From the IMG/VR virus record IMGVR_UViG_3300049812_004136, positions 1-29,641 of that record: a DNA stretch of 29,641 nt; one strand, given 5' to 3'. Origin of the DNA: a virus. The position numbers were made by a program, and so were the translations under genes. The notes under the pieces were generated by a model. The model worked only from the letters and a program-made list of their open reading frames with translations. It did not search any database and was not told the DNA's origin. This document shows, in pieces, positions 1 through 7,563 of the stretch; the first letter of the stretch is position 1, and the number at the start of each line of letters is the position of its first letter.

Positions 1-123
1 TAGTTTAATTTGATTAGCTTTTAGTATGGCATTGTCTGATCTAAGTTTCATTACATAAAGTCCTGCTCCTGCCAGTGAACTGACCAAGATGCCAACCATC
101 ACAAGTTTAAAAGTTCCGAACAT
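1..123 (-). CDS. Partial small membrane protein, spanin-like candidate
   Basis: Only the first 41 codons are inside the window; the gene runs off the left edge. It starts at the ATG at 123, one base after the endolysin stop. Residues 6-22 are hydrophobic (KLVMVGILVSSLAGAGLYV region) and are followed by a polar, charged stretch that looks like the start of a helix. An N-terminal membrane anchor with a periplasmic helix, directly downstream of an endolysin, is the usual layout of a phage inner-membrane spanin, but the coiled-coil part is not visible here. It could also be another small phage membrane protein. The reading frame is well supported; the role is inference from position. Confidence 0.6.
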   Translation of the reverse strand, partial: MFGTFKLVMVGILVSSLAGAGLYVMKLRSDNAILKANQIKL

Positions 124-124
124 A

Positions 125-637
125 TTATATCATTGATAGAGCCATTTCGGTAGTTTCAGTGACTCGTCTTGTCCATCCTCGGCCGAATGTATCAAATGTT
201 GATAGGCTCTCGTAATACTTTTGTCTTTCTGCTTGATAATTTTCAATTGTTTCTTTGACGCCATGTTTAGACACATATGCATCCAGTGTTTTTAAGGTGT
301 TTGGGCCTATTCCACCATCGGCCACTGTACCAATCAATGTTTGCAGATACTTGGCAGCTCTGCCTGTGCCTGCGTTTACTCCAAAGTCAAACACACAAAG
401 ATCAAGTCCTGCAGGCAACTGATCGCCTTTGACTCTGTCCCAATAATTTTTTTTATAAATTGGTTCAACATCTTCTCTAGTAAGTTCTTTCATGTTTTTG
501 GTTCCGCCAAAGTCTTCGTACACTCGTTTGGTTACACCAAGATTAGTTTCCCCACCAGGATCCTTTGGATGATTTACATATCCGCCTTCGTGATGCAAGA
601 TTGCTTCTAATGATTTGATCCAATTTTGTGATGCCAT
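125..637 (-). CDS. Endolysin, GH108 N-acetylmuramidase type
   Basis: This 170-aa protein should cleave peptidoglycan at the end of infection. It has the GH108 signature near the N-terminus: HHEGGY at residues 15-20, with Glu17 as the expected catalytic acid, followed by DPGGETNLGVT around residues 26-36. A second conserved block (FDFGVNAG) lies near residue 84, and the C-terminal half (VADGGIGPNTL, then GRGW) matches the peptidoglycan-binding domain usually fused to this family. No signal peptide is seen, so release would need a holin. Its ATG overlaps the stop of the upstream gene in a TAATG junction at 635-639, and a likely spanin-type gene follows at once. Confidence 0.9.
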   Translation of the reverse strand: MASQNWIKSLEAILHHEGGYVNHPKDPGGETNLGVTKRVYEDFGGTKNMKELTREDVEPIYKKNYWDRVKGDQLPAGLDLCVFDFGVNAGTGRAAKYLQTLIGTVADGGIGPNTLKTLDAYVSKHGVKETIENYQAERQKYYESLSTFDTFGRGWTRRVTETTEMALSMI

Positions 638-1347
638 TATAACTCCTTTATTTTTGCGACTATTGATTTTGACCCTTTTGTAATTTTAAATAGGTCATCA
701 ACTTTAACTACAGAATATCCGCCACCTAACCAATGATTGAGATACGAAGATTGTTCGCTGGATTCTCTATCAATTTTGTAAGTGCCTTGGACATCATGGT
801 CAAATGCTTCGACGACCATTTCGTGTTTAGTATAAGCTTTTTTTAGAATGATGTTTTTTCCATTTATCCTTTTATGGATTATTGGGGCAGATTCAAAAAA
901 TTTTGCTATATCTTCTTCAACTTTGTCGTCAGTAAGAAAAGTATATTGAGATGCAGAAGTAGGAATAATAGTTGTAAGATTTTGTTCGCTAAGTTTAAAT
1001 TGTTTCTGATTTTTATAGAACGAAAATTTCCAAGGTAACATTCCAGTTACCTGCTCAATATCTCTTACAAGTTCCATTATATTTTTTGGCAGATCTATAT
1101 TTCTTTCTATTTCAACGAACACATCATATCTATTATCTTCATTTTTAGCAGGAGAATTATCCGCATCCAACACAAATTTAGAGCCAGTTTCGATAAAATG
1201 AACTAGATCTTCAGCCACTGACTTGTTATCAGTTTGTAACTTTATTACCGATACATCTTCATCTTTGCCAAGTTTAGCTTGGAAATTATCAATAGTAATA
1301 ACTTCACTGACATGACTTTGCATCTCTAAATTTTTTACTGATTTCAT
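637..1347 (-). CDS. Hypothetical phage protein, 236 aa
   Basis: I do not recognise this protein. It is 236 aa, soluble, without signal peptide or membrane segment, and rich in Lys, Asp and Ile. The first half contains mixed alpha/beta-looking segments with a FVEIER strand; the second half ends in a Gly-rich turn (HWLGGGYSVVKVDDLFKI) and a short basic tail. It overlaps the upstream gene by four bases (ATGA) and the endolysin by one (TAATG), so the three are probably co-translated from one late transcript. The position between a late-type promoter box and the endolysin suggests a virion or late-function protein; nothing in the sequence proves this. Confidence 0.75.
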   Translation of the reverse strand: MKSVKNLEMQSHVSEVITIDNFQAKLGKDEDVSVIKLQTDNKSVAEDLVHFIETGSKFVLDADNSPAKNEDNRYDVFVEIERNIDLPKNIMELVRDIEQVTGMLPWKFSFYKNQKQFKLSEQNLTTIIPTSASQYTFLTDDKVEEDIAKFFESAPIIHKRINGKNIILKKAYTKHEMVVEAFDHDVQGTYKIDRESSEQSSYLNHWLGGGYSVVKVDDLFKITKGSKSIVAKIKEL

Positions 1348-1820
1348 AGTTCTGCCGCGTCTTGTGGAGACTGATCAACTGCAATCCCTGTTACTGATTT
1401 TGTAATTTGTGCCTCTGCATTAAAGTCTTCAATAACTTGGTTGGGCAAAGTAATCTTTACTAACCATACAGGCACTTCATCTAATTTTGCTTTTTTAGTT
1501 CCTGGTCTATAATCCGAATATGATTCAATTCTTCTTGGCGTCATTTTAACATCACGTTTGTATTCTACCTTGCCACCAATATTAAGCAATCTTTTGCCAG
1601 CGTCTGGATCAGGCATTTTGTTTTGTTCCCACATAAATGTCATTGTAGTATCGTACTTGTTTACGTGTGGACCGTCTACAAGTTCACCTAGTGCCCAATT
1701 TTTATATGCATACATATTGACATCATCCATAACTTTTTCCATGTTTACCACTGTTTCAACAATGGCATCTGATGCATATATTTTTTTTATGTTGCGGATA
1801 ATTTCTAATGTATCAATCAT
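1344..1820 (-). CDS. Hypothetical late phage protein, 158 aa
   Basis: A 158-aa protein of unknown function, first gene of the cluster that ends in the lysis genes. No membrane segment or signal peptide is visible. The middle part is aromatic and basic (MTFMWEQNKMPDPDAGKRL, RRIESYSDYRPG), and the last ~30 residues are acidic with a low-complexity feel. The ATG at 1820 lies seven bases after an AATAAATA box (1828-1835), with no Shine-Dalgarno sequence between, so translation is probably from a leaderless or nearly leaderless late mRNA. It overlaps the next gene by four bases. A virion role is plausible from the promoter type only. Confidence 0.75.
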   Translation of the reverse strand: MIDTLEIIRNIKKIYASDAIVETVVNMEKVMDDVNMYAYKNWALGELVDGPHVNKYDTTMTFMWEQNKMPDPDAGKRLLNIGGKVEYKRDVKMTPRRIESYSDYRPGTKKAKLDEVPVWLVKITLPNQVIEDFNAEAQITKSVTGIAVDQSPQDAAEL

Positions 1821-1827
1821 AATAAAC

Positions 1828-1835
1828 TATTTATT
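1828..1835 (-). promoter_or_regulatory. Late-type promoter box AATAAATA
   Basis: The minus strand reads AATAAATA seven bases upstream of the ATG at 1820. It resembles the T4 late consensus TATAAATA and recurs before the starts at 6026, 8660 and 12627 with nearly the same spacing. No -35 element is needed for T4-type late promoters. The repeated position makes chance unlikely, but use as a promoter is inferred. Confidence 0.55.
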
Positions 1836-1903
1836 GTCAACAAAGGTCCACATACTTTTTTTATTATAAGCATAGATATCATAAATTTGCACACTTTAAA
1901 TAT

Positions 1904-1915
1904 TTGCATATGCAA
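1904..1915. promoter_or_regulatory. Palindrome upstream of phoH, candidate operator
   Basis: A perfect 12-bp palindrome, TTGCATATGCAA, lies about 30 bp upstream of the phoH start, followed by another GCATAT copy at 1918-1923. A weak sigma70-like pair (TTGCAC at 1887-1892 and TATGCA at 1909-1914, 16-bp spacer) overlaps it. The arrangement would suit a repressor site or a promoter, but in such AT-rich DNA it could arise by chance. Confidence 0.25.
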
Positions 1916-1946
1916 TCGCATATTAAATTAACAATCGGAGTATATT

Positions 1947-2633
1947 ATGAAACACAAAACTGTCTTATCTTTTGACGATCTTCGTGACGATTTTTCGCGT
2001 TTCGAAGTAAAACCAAGATCGCCTAATCAGCACAAATATTGGCAGATGCTTAAGGATGATAAAAGATCTATTGTTATTGCACATGGGCCAGCTGGATGTG
2101 GCAAAACACTACTTGCAACGCAAAACGGCATAGATCTTATGAAACTACAAAAGATTGAAAAGATAGTGATTACTAGACCTGTGGTTGGCGCAGATGAAGA
2201 TATTGGATTCCTACCTGGAACACTACAACGAAAAATGGAGCCTTGGACAAGGCCTTTGATTGATATATTTCATAAAAACTACACAGTCAATCGTGTTGCA
2301 AAAATGATCAGAGAAGAACAAATTGAAATAGCACCATTGGCATTCATGCGTGGGAGAACTTTTGAAAATTCTTACATTATAGCAGATGAAATGCAAAACA
2401 CCACAGTCAACCAATTCAAAATGTTGTTGACTAGAATTGGTGAAGGATCAAAACTTGTTGTTACTGGTGACTTAGACCAAACTGATCGAGGAAAAGATAA
2501 TGGTATGGCACATTTTTTACATAAATTATGGCGTACCCATACTAGGTACATATGTAATGTTCAATTGTTTGGTGAGGATATTGTAAGACATTATGCTGTC
2601 ACTGAAGCTTTGAAAATTTATGAAGAAGCTTGA
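1947..2633 (+). CDS. phoH: PhoH-like P-loop ATPase
   Basis: The 228-aa product is a PhoH-family P-loop ATPase, common in marine phages and named after a phosphate-starvation gene of E. coli; its role in infection is unsettled, with RNA metabolism suggested. Walker A is GPAGCGKT at residues 47-54, Walker B is IIADEMQ at 144-150, and the family sensor motif TGDLDQ is at 173-178. The length fits the short phage version without extra RNA-binding domains. The ATG has a GGAG ribosome site six bases upstream. It is one of only three plus-strand genes here and converges on the clamp-loader gene, sharing the last 16 bases with it. Confidence 0.95.
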   Translation: MKHKTVLSFDDLRDDFSRFEVKPRSPNQHKYWQMLKDDKRSIVIAHGPAGCGKTLLATQNGIDLMKLQKIEKIVITRPVVGADEDIGFLPGTLQRKMEPWTRPLIDIFHKNYTVNRVAKMIREEQIEIAPLAFMRGRTFENSYIIADEMQNTTVNQFKMLLTRIGEGSKLVVTGDLDQTDRGKDNGMAHFLHKLWRTHTRYICNVQLFGEDIVRHYAVTEALKIYEEA

Positions 2634-3553
2634 TTACGTATTCGTGACAACTTAATAAGTGTAGCAGATAAGTTTATTTCTGCTTCTGCAACAAACGAAT
2701 GATCAACTATACCTTGTTTAATAACAAGTGTGGCTTCATCTTGTTGATCTTCTGTTTCACCAAATATCTCAATGTTGTCATACATCCAACGATAAATGTC
2801 TTCCATTTCTTCTGGACGTGCTTGTGAACACAACAGTTTTCTTGCCTCTGTTATTTTGCCTGCCTTGAACAAGTCCACCATTTCTATCCTATAATCTTGC
2901 TCACCTACATCAGCAACATTTGGCGCTTGTAGTTTTGCATCAGCACAGTTCATTTGTAATGTGTTAATGCATTTTCTTAGATCAGGATATGTTGCTTTGA
3001 CATATGTGTCTAGTGTATCCAAATCAAACTGGATGCCTTCACCAACCAATATTTCTGCCGCCCTAGCAGTGAATTCAGTTTTGTCTATCTTTTCAATATG
3101 AAAGCCTTGACATCTTGAATGCAGTGCTGGAATAACTCTGTTTGGATAGTTGCAAGTTAATATGAATCTTGCAGATTGATGATACATTTCCATAACACCA
3201 CGCAGTGCCGCTTGTCCGTTGGGAGAAATATAGTCTGCCTCATCTAACAGCACAACTTTGAATTCACCAAAAGGCATTGTCTGAACAAAGTTTGTTATCT
3301 TATCTCTGATCACATCTACAGAGTTTTCTCTTGAAGCATTTATTTCAAGTATATCTGTGCCTTCAACTTCTAACAAGTTCAACAGTATTTTTGCCAGTGT
3401 TGTTTTGCCTACACCCGGAGCGCCTGAAAATAACAAATGTGGAATAGACTTGGATGATACCCATTGTTCAACTTGTTTTTTTTGTGCATCATCACGGAAC
3501 ACATATCCTTGTAGTGTATTCGGCCTATGTTTTTCAACCCAAAGTGTATTCAT
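2618..3553 (-). CDS. 44: Sliding-clamp loader subunit, T4 gp44-like
   Basis: This 311-aa AAA+ ATPase corresponds to T4 gp44, which with gp62 opens and loads the replication sliding clamp. Walker A is GAPGVGKT at residues 44-51, Walker B VVLLDEAD at 100-107, sensor 1 ILTCNYPN at 131-138, and the clamp-loader SRC motif with its arginine finger at 146-148; a helical collar-like domain fills the C-terminus. The start context is notable: TAGACA and TATACT with a 17-bp spacer end six bases before the ATG, predicting a leaderless transcript. The 3' end overlaps phoH by 16 bases on the opposite strand. The gp62 partner is not in the window. Confidence 0.95.
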   Translation of the reverse strand: MNTLWVEKHRPNTLQGYVFRDDAQKKQVEQWVSSKSIPHLLFSGAPGVGKTTLAKILLNLLEVEGTDILEINASRENSVDVIRDKITNFVQTMPFGEFKVVLLDEADYISPNGQAALRGVMEMYHQSARFILTCNYPNRVIPALHSRCQGFHIEKIDKTEFTARAAEILVGEGIQFDLDTLDTYVKATYPDLRKCINTLQMNCADAKLQAPNVADVGEQDYRIEMVDLFKAGKITEARKLLCSQARPEEMEDIYRWMYDNIEIFGETEDQQDEATLVIKQGIVDHSFVAEAEINLSATLIKLSRIRNQASS

Positions 3554-3559
3554 ACTATT

Positions 3560-3588
3560 AGTATAACAGTTTTAATAAAATTTGTCTA
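3560..3588 (-). promoter_or_regulatory. Sigma70-type promoter of the clamp loader
   Basis: On the minus strand, TAGACA (3583-3588) and TATACT (3560-3565) are separated by 17 bp. The -10 element ends six bases before the ATG at 3553, so the predicted start of transcription is at or next to the start codon. Confidence 0.6.
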
Positions 3589-3592
3589 TTGA

Positions 3593-3940
3593 TTATTTGT
3601 AGGGAGCGGTGATTGTGTTAACATCAGGTTCTTCTTCGCTGATCAACAAAATATCATTTTCATCAACCATCCTGACATCAACATCAATATCGCCCTGGTC
3701 AAGCATTACTTGTCTTGTCCATCGGCCGTGTGCAATTAACACCCATTGACCAATCTCTACATCTTGCTGTTGTGGGCCAACAGCATATACTTTTGCCCAT
3801 CTGGGTCTAGTGCCTGCGGCAGTGCCATCATCATCCGGAAGGATCACTCCGCTTTTAGTTTTTAACATACCAAAGTGCATGTTAGATACTAGCACTCTTT
3901 TTTTGAGTGGTTTTATTTTTCCCTGTACTCTAGTTGGCAT
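3593..3940 (-). CDS. GroES-like co-chaperonin
   Basis: A 115-aa GroES-fold protein, probably capping the host GroEL as T4 gp31 does for folding of the capsid protein. The family pattern is visible: KIKPLKKRVLV near residues 8-18 (GroES has IRPLHDRV), then SGVILPDD after the mobile-loop region, the WAKVYAVGP strand, DVEIGQWVLI and a final DENDILLI strand. The roof-loop and mobile-loop parts differ from bacterial GroES, and the C-terminal acidic tail is extra. Its ATG overlaps the stop of the upstream 59-aa gene in a TAATG junction at 3938-3942, so the two are likely coupled. Confidence 0.8.
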   Translation of the reverse strand: MPTRVQGKIKPLKKRVLVSNMHFGMLKTKSGVILPDDDGTAAGTRPRWAKVYAVGPQQQDVEIGQWVLIAHGRWTRQVMLDQGDIDVDVRMVDENDILLISEEEPDVNTITAPYK

Positions 3941-4119
3941 TATTTTTCATCACGTTTTTTAACTATTTTTCCGCCTTTGCCTAGTTCGTCACCTCTTGCA
4001 TTTGTTTTTGTATTTCCTACTGCAATTGATTTTTCATGTTTAGTTCGCATGGCTTCGAAGTCAACAGGCCTTCCTTGCATGGAAAAGTGTACTTTTTTTG
4101 ATTGCATTTTTCTTGGCAT
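3940..4119 (-). CDS. Small basic phage protein, 59 aa
   Basis: A 59-aa frame begins at the ATG at 4119 (MPRKMQSKKVHFSM...) and ends in a TAA that overlaps the co-chaperonin ATG. AGGAG sits at 4125-4129, a good ribosome site overlapping the stop of the polymerase-fragment gene. The protein is strongly basic, with a Lys/Arg-rich start, GRPVDFEAMR in the middle and a Gly-rich NARGDELGKGGKI stretch. No known domain is recognised. The tight fit between two coupled genes and the strong ribosome site support it as real; it may be conserved among marine T4-like phages, which I cannot check here. Confidence 0.8.
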   Translation of the reverse strand: MPRKMQSKKVHFSMQGRPVDFEAMRTKHEKSIAVGNTKTNARGDELGKGGKIVKKRDEK

Positions 4120-4127
4120 AAATTCTC

Positions 4128-4649
4128 CTATCTCAAAAATTCCTTGTAGTCCAAACTGTATTTAACAGGGTCAATTTGATGCACATCTAATAAATGAAGT
4201 ACAAGACTACTCACGGAAGATCCTCGTCCAACCCCTGTCACTATGTTGTGTGTTTTACATGTTTGCATTAGATAACACAAAAATTTTAACACATTAACCA
4301 TTTTCCTTTTTTTAAATTGTTCTAGTTCTTCTATTAATCTATTTGTATAAGCACTTGATGTTAAATTTTTACTGACAAGCAATTCTGACAAAAACTTTTC
4401 TATATCCATTTTTTTATACTGTTCTGGCATATGCCATGTGTTTGCTTTACTTTCATGGAATGTGTCTGCACTTTCCTGTATAGGCTCCACAACATTTTTA
4501 GCCGGAACGTCAAAATAATTTGCAAACTGATTATATTTTTGTGTTTCCAAATTTGCAAAGTCACAATGATCTATGTTTTGTCCAGAGTACATCATGTCAA
4601 GTATTTCATTTACTGTGAACATTACTTGTCCATATTCGTTAGTGTTCAT
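4128..4649 (-). CDS. DNA polymerase III alpha-like fragment (no catalytic Asp pair)
   Basis: The 173-aa product resembles one segment of bacterial DnaE, the replicative polymerase alpha subunit. Residues ~73-173 follow the DnaE order: MPEQYKKMDIEKFLSEL, then RLIEELEQF, then VGRGSSVSSLVLHLL and IDPVKYSLDYKEFL, matching GPGRGSAAGSLVAY-L and DPL-Y-LLFERFL. In DnaE the catalytic PDxDxDF loop comes directly after; here the protein stops at FLR. It therefore has the nucleotide-contacting GRGS segment but neither the catalytic aspartates nor the PHP domain. It overlaps the upstream gene by four bases (ATGA), so it is part of the phage operon and not a random remnant. Role unknown. Confidence 0.75.
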   Translation of the reverse strand: MNTNEYGQVMFTVNEILDMMYSGQNIDHCDFANLETQKYNQFANYFDVPAKNVVEPIQESADTFHESKANTWHMPEQYKKMDIEKFLSELLVSKNLTSSAYTNRLIEELEQFKKRKMVNVLKFLCYLMQTCKTHNIVTGVGRGSSVSSLVLHLLDVHQIDPVKYSLDYKEFLR

Positions 4650-5203
4650 CTACCACCCTGTATAATTTTAAATTTATCATTATCATCAGTTATTGTAAAG
4701 CCAAGTCGTTCCCATGTCAAGTCCTCTTTGGTAAAGTTACTAAATCTTGGACTCTTATCTTTCCACCATGGATTATTAACAGTTGACGAATGCAATAAAT
4801 CATTCTCGGGACTGCTGTCTGAAATAATGAATCTTAAGTTTTCGCCTTGCCAAGACTCAATTTCCAAAGTATCAACACGTAAGCAATCTCCTATCATTGC
4901 ATTTAACTTTGTGAACAAACATATACCAACCACTTGATCAACTGGTTTTTCGAAAAAATCAATGGCTAACGTGTTGAATTTTTCGAATAATTGATATTGG
5001 TTATTGTTATCAATGAATAAAGAATTTTGTAATATTTTGTTGAAAACATACTTAATTTTTTCGAAAGCAATATGTTGTTGTTTGGAATCCTCGGCAATCG
5101 GAGTCATGTGGATCTCCACGTCAGTGTCATTAGGCCATAATTTGTTTTGAACGTAAAGTGTATTGGTGAATCTAGTTCGCCATATCAGACCATCATCTAA
5201 CAT
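4646..5203 (-). CDS. Hypothetical phage protein, 185 aa
   Basis: No family is recognised. The 185-aa protein starts MLDDGLIWRTRFTNTLYV, has no signal peptide or membrane segment, and is rich in acidic residues, Asn and aromatic residues; the end (WERLGFTITDDNDKFKIIQGGR) looks like a small beta hairpin. It overlaps the upstream 77-aa gene by 11 bases and the polymerase-fragment gene by four, so it is probably translated in step with them. The position next to a polymerase fragment and clamp loader hints at replication, yet the upstream virion genes make that uncertain. Confidence 0.7.
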   Translation of the reverse strand: MLDDGLIWRTRFTNTLYVQNKLWPNDTDVEIHMTPIAEDSKQQHIAFEKIKYVFNKILQNSLFIDNNNQYQLFEKFNTLAIDFFEKPVDQVVGICLFTKLNAMIGDCLRVDTLEIESWQGENLRFIISDSSPENDLLHSSTVNNPWWKDKSPRFSNFTKEDLTWERLGFTITDDNDKFKIIQGGR

Positions 5204-5426
5204 TTATTAAATTATCAAACTCGGAACTTTCAGGGTCATTGTTTTTCTTATCTAATTTTCTTTGTTCTTGTTCCATTAAAAGCGTATTGTTTATTGCCAA
5301 TAATTGATCGTATAGATTACGATTCATCATTCTAGCGGCTTGTTGTATTTTCATTGTAACATCTTTTAATTGGGATTCCAACTCCGAATCAGACAATCCT
5401 TTAGGATCTAAAGTAGGATGAAACAT
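5193..5426 (-). CDS. Hypothetical small helical protein, 77 aa
   Basis: A 77-aa protein that is almost wholly charged and helical in appearance, with heptad-like spacing of Leu, Met and Ile from residue 10 to 60 (LSDSELESQLKDVTMKIQQA and onwards), which suggests a coiled coil. It has no hydrophobic segment. The start at 5426 is three bases after the stop of the virion gene upstream, and the end overlaps the next gene by 11 bases. Small coiled-coil proteins of this type can be virion accessory proteins or chaperones; the function is unknown. Confidence 0.7.
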   Translation of the reverse strand: MFHPTLDPKGLSDSELESQLKDVTMKIQQAARMMNRNLYDQLLAINNTLLMEQEQRKLDKKNNDPESSEFDNLINVR

Positions 5427-5429
5427 CTA

Positions 5430-6026
5430 TTATGAGCTTGAAGGATATTCAAGTATGGTGCTTATAAACTTTGTTGTACCACCATCAACTGAGAAAACAT
5501 CAAAAACAAACGTGCTTTTCCTATCAGGGAATGTTGTACTCATTGTTGAGGAATCCAAGTTGGATTCATTAAAACTTGCAACAGTCGGAAAGCTTACTCC
5601 TGTTAGAGTTACAGTGTGTGTTGATGTTCCTTTAGTAAGAAATACTCTCATAGATGCATGAGTGTTTGTTGAAGCATCATCTTCTTGTGGAAAGTTTGTA
5701 AATGTTAAAGTAACGTTATTTGAAGTGGTCAATGTTGTAACATTACCATCTTCGAAATCCAATGATACTGATCCACTTACTGAGCCTTTTGCTACGACTT
5801 TTTGTCCCCAATCTTTAAGAACTAGTTTGGACTGATCATGCCCATTAAAATCAGTATCAGCATTTGTAGTTGCTCTATTATCCTGCAAAGAAGTTATTTC
5901 TGTAGATGCAGTGCTAAGTTGTGTTTTAATTTGAGAAAAGTTATCTCTAAAACCTTGTGAATCGTTATCTTGTCCTGCTACTGGAAAAGTAGCATCAATA
6001 TTTGTAGTGGTAATTGAACTTGCCAT
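5430..6026 (-). CDS. Virion structural protein, fibre-like, 198 aa
   Basis: A 198-aa Ser/Thr/Asn-rich protein of the type found in phage fibres and neck or tail appendages. The start (MASSITTTNIDATFPVAGQD) is followed by GFRDNFSQIKTQLSTASTEI, the same kind of module (a short 'NF..I' helix) seen at the N-termini of the two long fibre genes upstream. The remainder is regular beta-strand repeats (TTLTTSNNVTLTFTNF, HTVTLTGVSF). The ATG is seven bases after an AATAAATA late box (6034-6041) and lacks a ribosome site. An attachment adaptor or short fibre is likely; the exact place in the virion is not known. Confidence 0.75.
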   Translation of the reverse strand: MASSITTTNIDATFPVAGQDNDSQGFRDNFSQIKTQLSTASTEITSLQDNRATTNADTDFNGHDQSKLVLKDWGQKVVAKGSVSGSVSLDFEDGNVTTLTTSNNVTLTFTNFPQEDDASTNTHASMRVFLTKGTSTHTVTLTGVSFPTVASFNESNLDSSTMSTTFPDRKSTFVFDVFSVDGGTTKFISTILEYPSSS

Positions 6027-6033
6027 GTCGTAC

Positions 6034-6041
6034 TATTTATT
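6034..6041 (-). promoter_or_regulatory. Late-type promoter box AATAAATA
   Basis: Minus-strand AATAAATA with seven bases before the ATG at 6026; it overlaps the stop codon of the upstream gene. Same motif and spacing as before the starts at 1820, 8660 and 12627. Confidence 0.55.
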
Positions 6042-7563
6042 AAACACTTCTCACTAATTTAGGCTCTTTTGAAATATGTGTTATTCCGTCTGTGTTTGCA
6101 CTCTTGCTGAACATTAATTGGAAACTTGGATTTATTTTTCGGTCAAAAGTAACTTCTTCCTGTGTGAATCTAGTGCCGTTGTTATCAAATGTAGTATTAC
6201 CATCAGTAGTGTCCACGCCGTCGAAAGTTGTGACAACCCTTTTTCCGAATGTAGTTGGTTGTAATTTAACATCGATTGTGGAGCCGTCAATTGGCGCTGT
6301 ATCAAATACTATTTGCGAACTGTCAGGATCATTAACATCGGTGCTGTACAAAACAGTGTCAGTCGATATATGTGGTGTATCGGCGGTAATATCTCCTAGC
6401 ATACTAAAGTCAGTCACTCCCAAGCCATCCACTGTAATAATAAGATGATTAGGTTTTGTTACCCTATATGGTGATGTAAAAATTGCAGTTGATCCGTCAC
6501 CAGTGTATGTCAGTCTTGATAGGTCATTGAAAGTTGTTCCAAGATTATCATCAATTATTAATCGATCGATGTCTATGTCTAATTGTTTAGGATCATAATT
6601 GATTTCATTTTTCAATCTATATAACGCTTGGGCACCTGCTCCAGGTTGTAAATATTTTATTGGCAGAGCCAATCTGAATCCACGTACCACACTTTGTGGT
6701 GTTTGCATCCACAAAGGTAGATAATCAAAATTATTAACTGTTAATCCTGCTTTCAATTCTTCTTGGATATTAACTACATCGTTAGAATAGATTGTATCTT
6801 CCTCTGTGCCAGGTATATTAAGACCTGCATCTGCTCCTATTTCCAAAGTGTCTGTACGCAATTGGATTGTGATATTTTTTAATCCATGGGACTCTAATGT
6901 AAAGGAATCATTAGCTCCACTGTTTGGATCGATCAATTCACTGTATATTACTTCGTATATTGTGTTGCCAGCACGGTCTTTAGCCAGTGCAAGTTTATAA
7001 TCTCCAACACGTAATTTAAAGTTATAGGAATTTTCCTTTAGTAAATTTTGTATATATGATAACAATTTTAAACTTATGCCAGACAGAAGAATAAAACTGG
7101 GAATTTTTGTATCGAAGTTTCCATCATATGGTCTGTACTGTGTTGCGTTAGTAAAAATTTTTGTGTTGTTAATTAAAGATTGGAATGATGCTAATGATGT
7201 GCTATCAGGCCTTGGCTTTGCAATTATGTTTCCTATCTTGTCACTGGTTTGTCTCACCACGTCAATAGAAAATGCCTGATCTGAGGTCACGTTTCCAAAT
7301 TGTCCTGTTGCTGTTACTGTGAATACATAAGTTTTTTCGAAGGATGTTTTATCCGAATCAAATGTTGTATCTCCTTGATCCAGTTCAAAAATTCTTTCGC
7401 CACATGTGCCTGCTATGCCACCATCTGGAAATATTGCAAGTCCTGGCGGAAGTCTTCCTTCTTTGTATGCATAACTTAAAGTTACATTAGATACCGTGGT
7501 TGTTGCGCCAACTTTGAAAAGACTTACTTTCTTTGGAGAAATTGTTCCTAGATCTATTATCAT
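6040..7563 (-). CDS. Virion protein with Ig-like domain, 507 aa
   Basis: A large structural protein. I place the start at the ATG at 7563 (MIIDLGTISPKK), because this overlaps the upstream stop as TAATG; an in-frame TTG 33 bases earlier is less likely. Residues ~1-100 hold a putative Ig/cadherin-like (He_PIG-type) repeat with the hallmark RLPPGLAIFPDGGIAGTCG. The rest is long, beta-rich and acidic, with a conserved-looking GFRLALPIKYLQPGAG segment and a DGSTAIFTSPYRV strand pair near residues 365-380. It is probably a tail or fibre-associated protein. The first Ig domain seems to lack its first strand, which lies at the end of the upstream gene (see findings). Confidence 0.8.
   Translation of the reverse strand: MIIDLGTISPKKVSLFKVGATTTVSNVTLSYAYKEGRLPPGLAIFPDGGIAGTCGERIFELDQGDTTFDSDKTSFEKTYVFTVTATGQFGNVTSDQAFSIDVVRQTSDKIGNIIAKPRPDSTSLASFQSLINNTKIFTNATQYRPYDGNFDTKIPSFILLSGISLKLLSYIQNLLKENSYNFKLRVGDYKLALAKDRAGNTIYEVIYSELIDPNSGANDSFTLESHGLKNITIQLRTDTLEIGADAGLNIPGTEEDTIYSNDVVNIQEELKAGLTVNNFDYLPLWMQTPQSVVRGFRLALPIKYLQPGAGAQALYRLKNEINYDPKQLDIDIDRLIIDDNLGTTFNDLSRLTYTGDGSTAIFTSPYRVTKPNHLIITVDGLGVTDFSMLGDITADTPHISTDTVLYSTDVNDPDSSQIVFDTAPIDGSTIDVKLQPTTFGKRVVTTFDGVDTTDGNTTFDNNGTRFTQEEVTFDRKINPSFQLMFSKSANTDGITHISKEPKLVRSV

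Noticed and set aside
2600-2660. Terminator between convergent phoH and clamp-loader genes
   Set aside because: The genes overlap by 16 bases and no stable hairpin with a T-run is seen there.
4431-4937. Plus-strand frame of 168 codons opposite the polymerase fragment
   Set aside because: It is Cys/Ile-rich, crosses the junction of two well-supported minus-strand genes, and has no ribosome site or motif.
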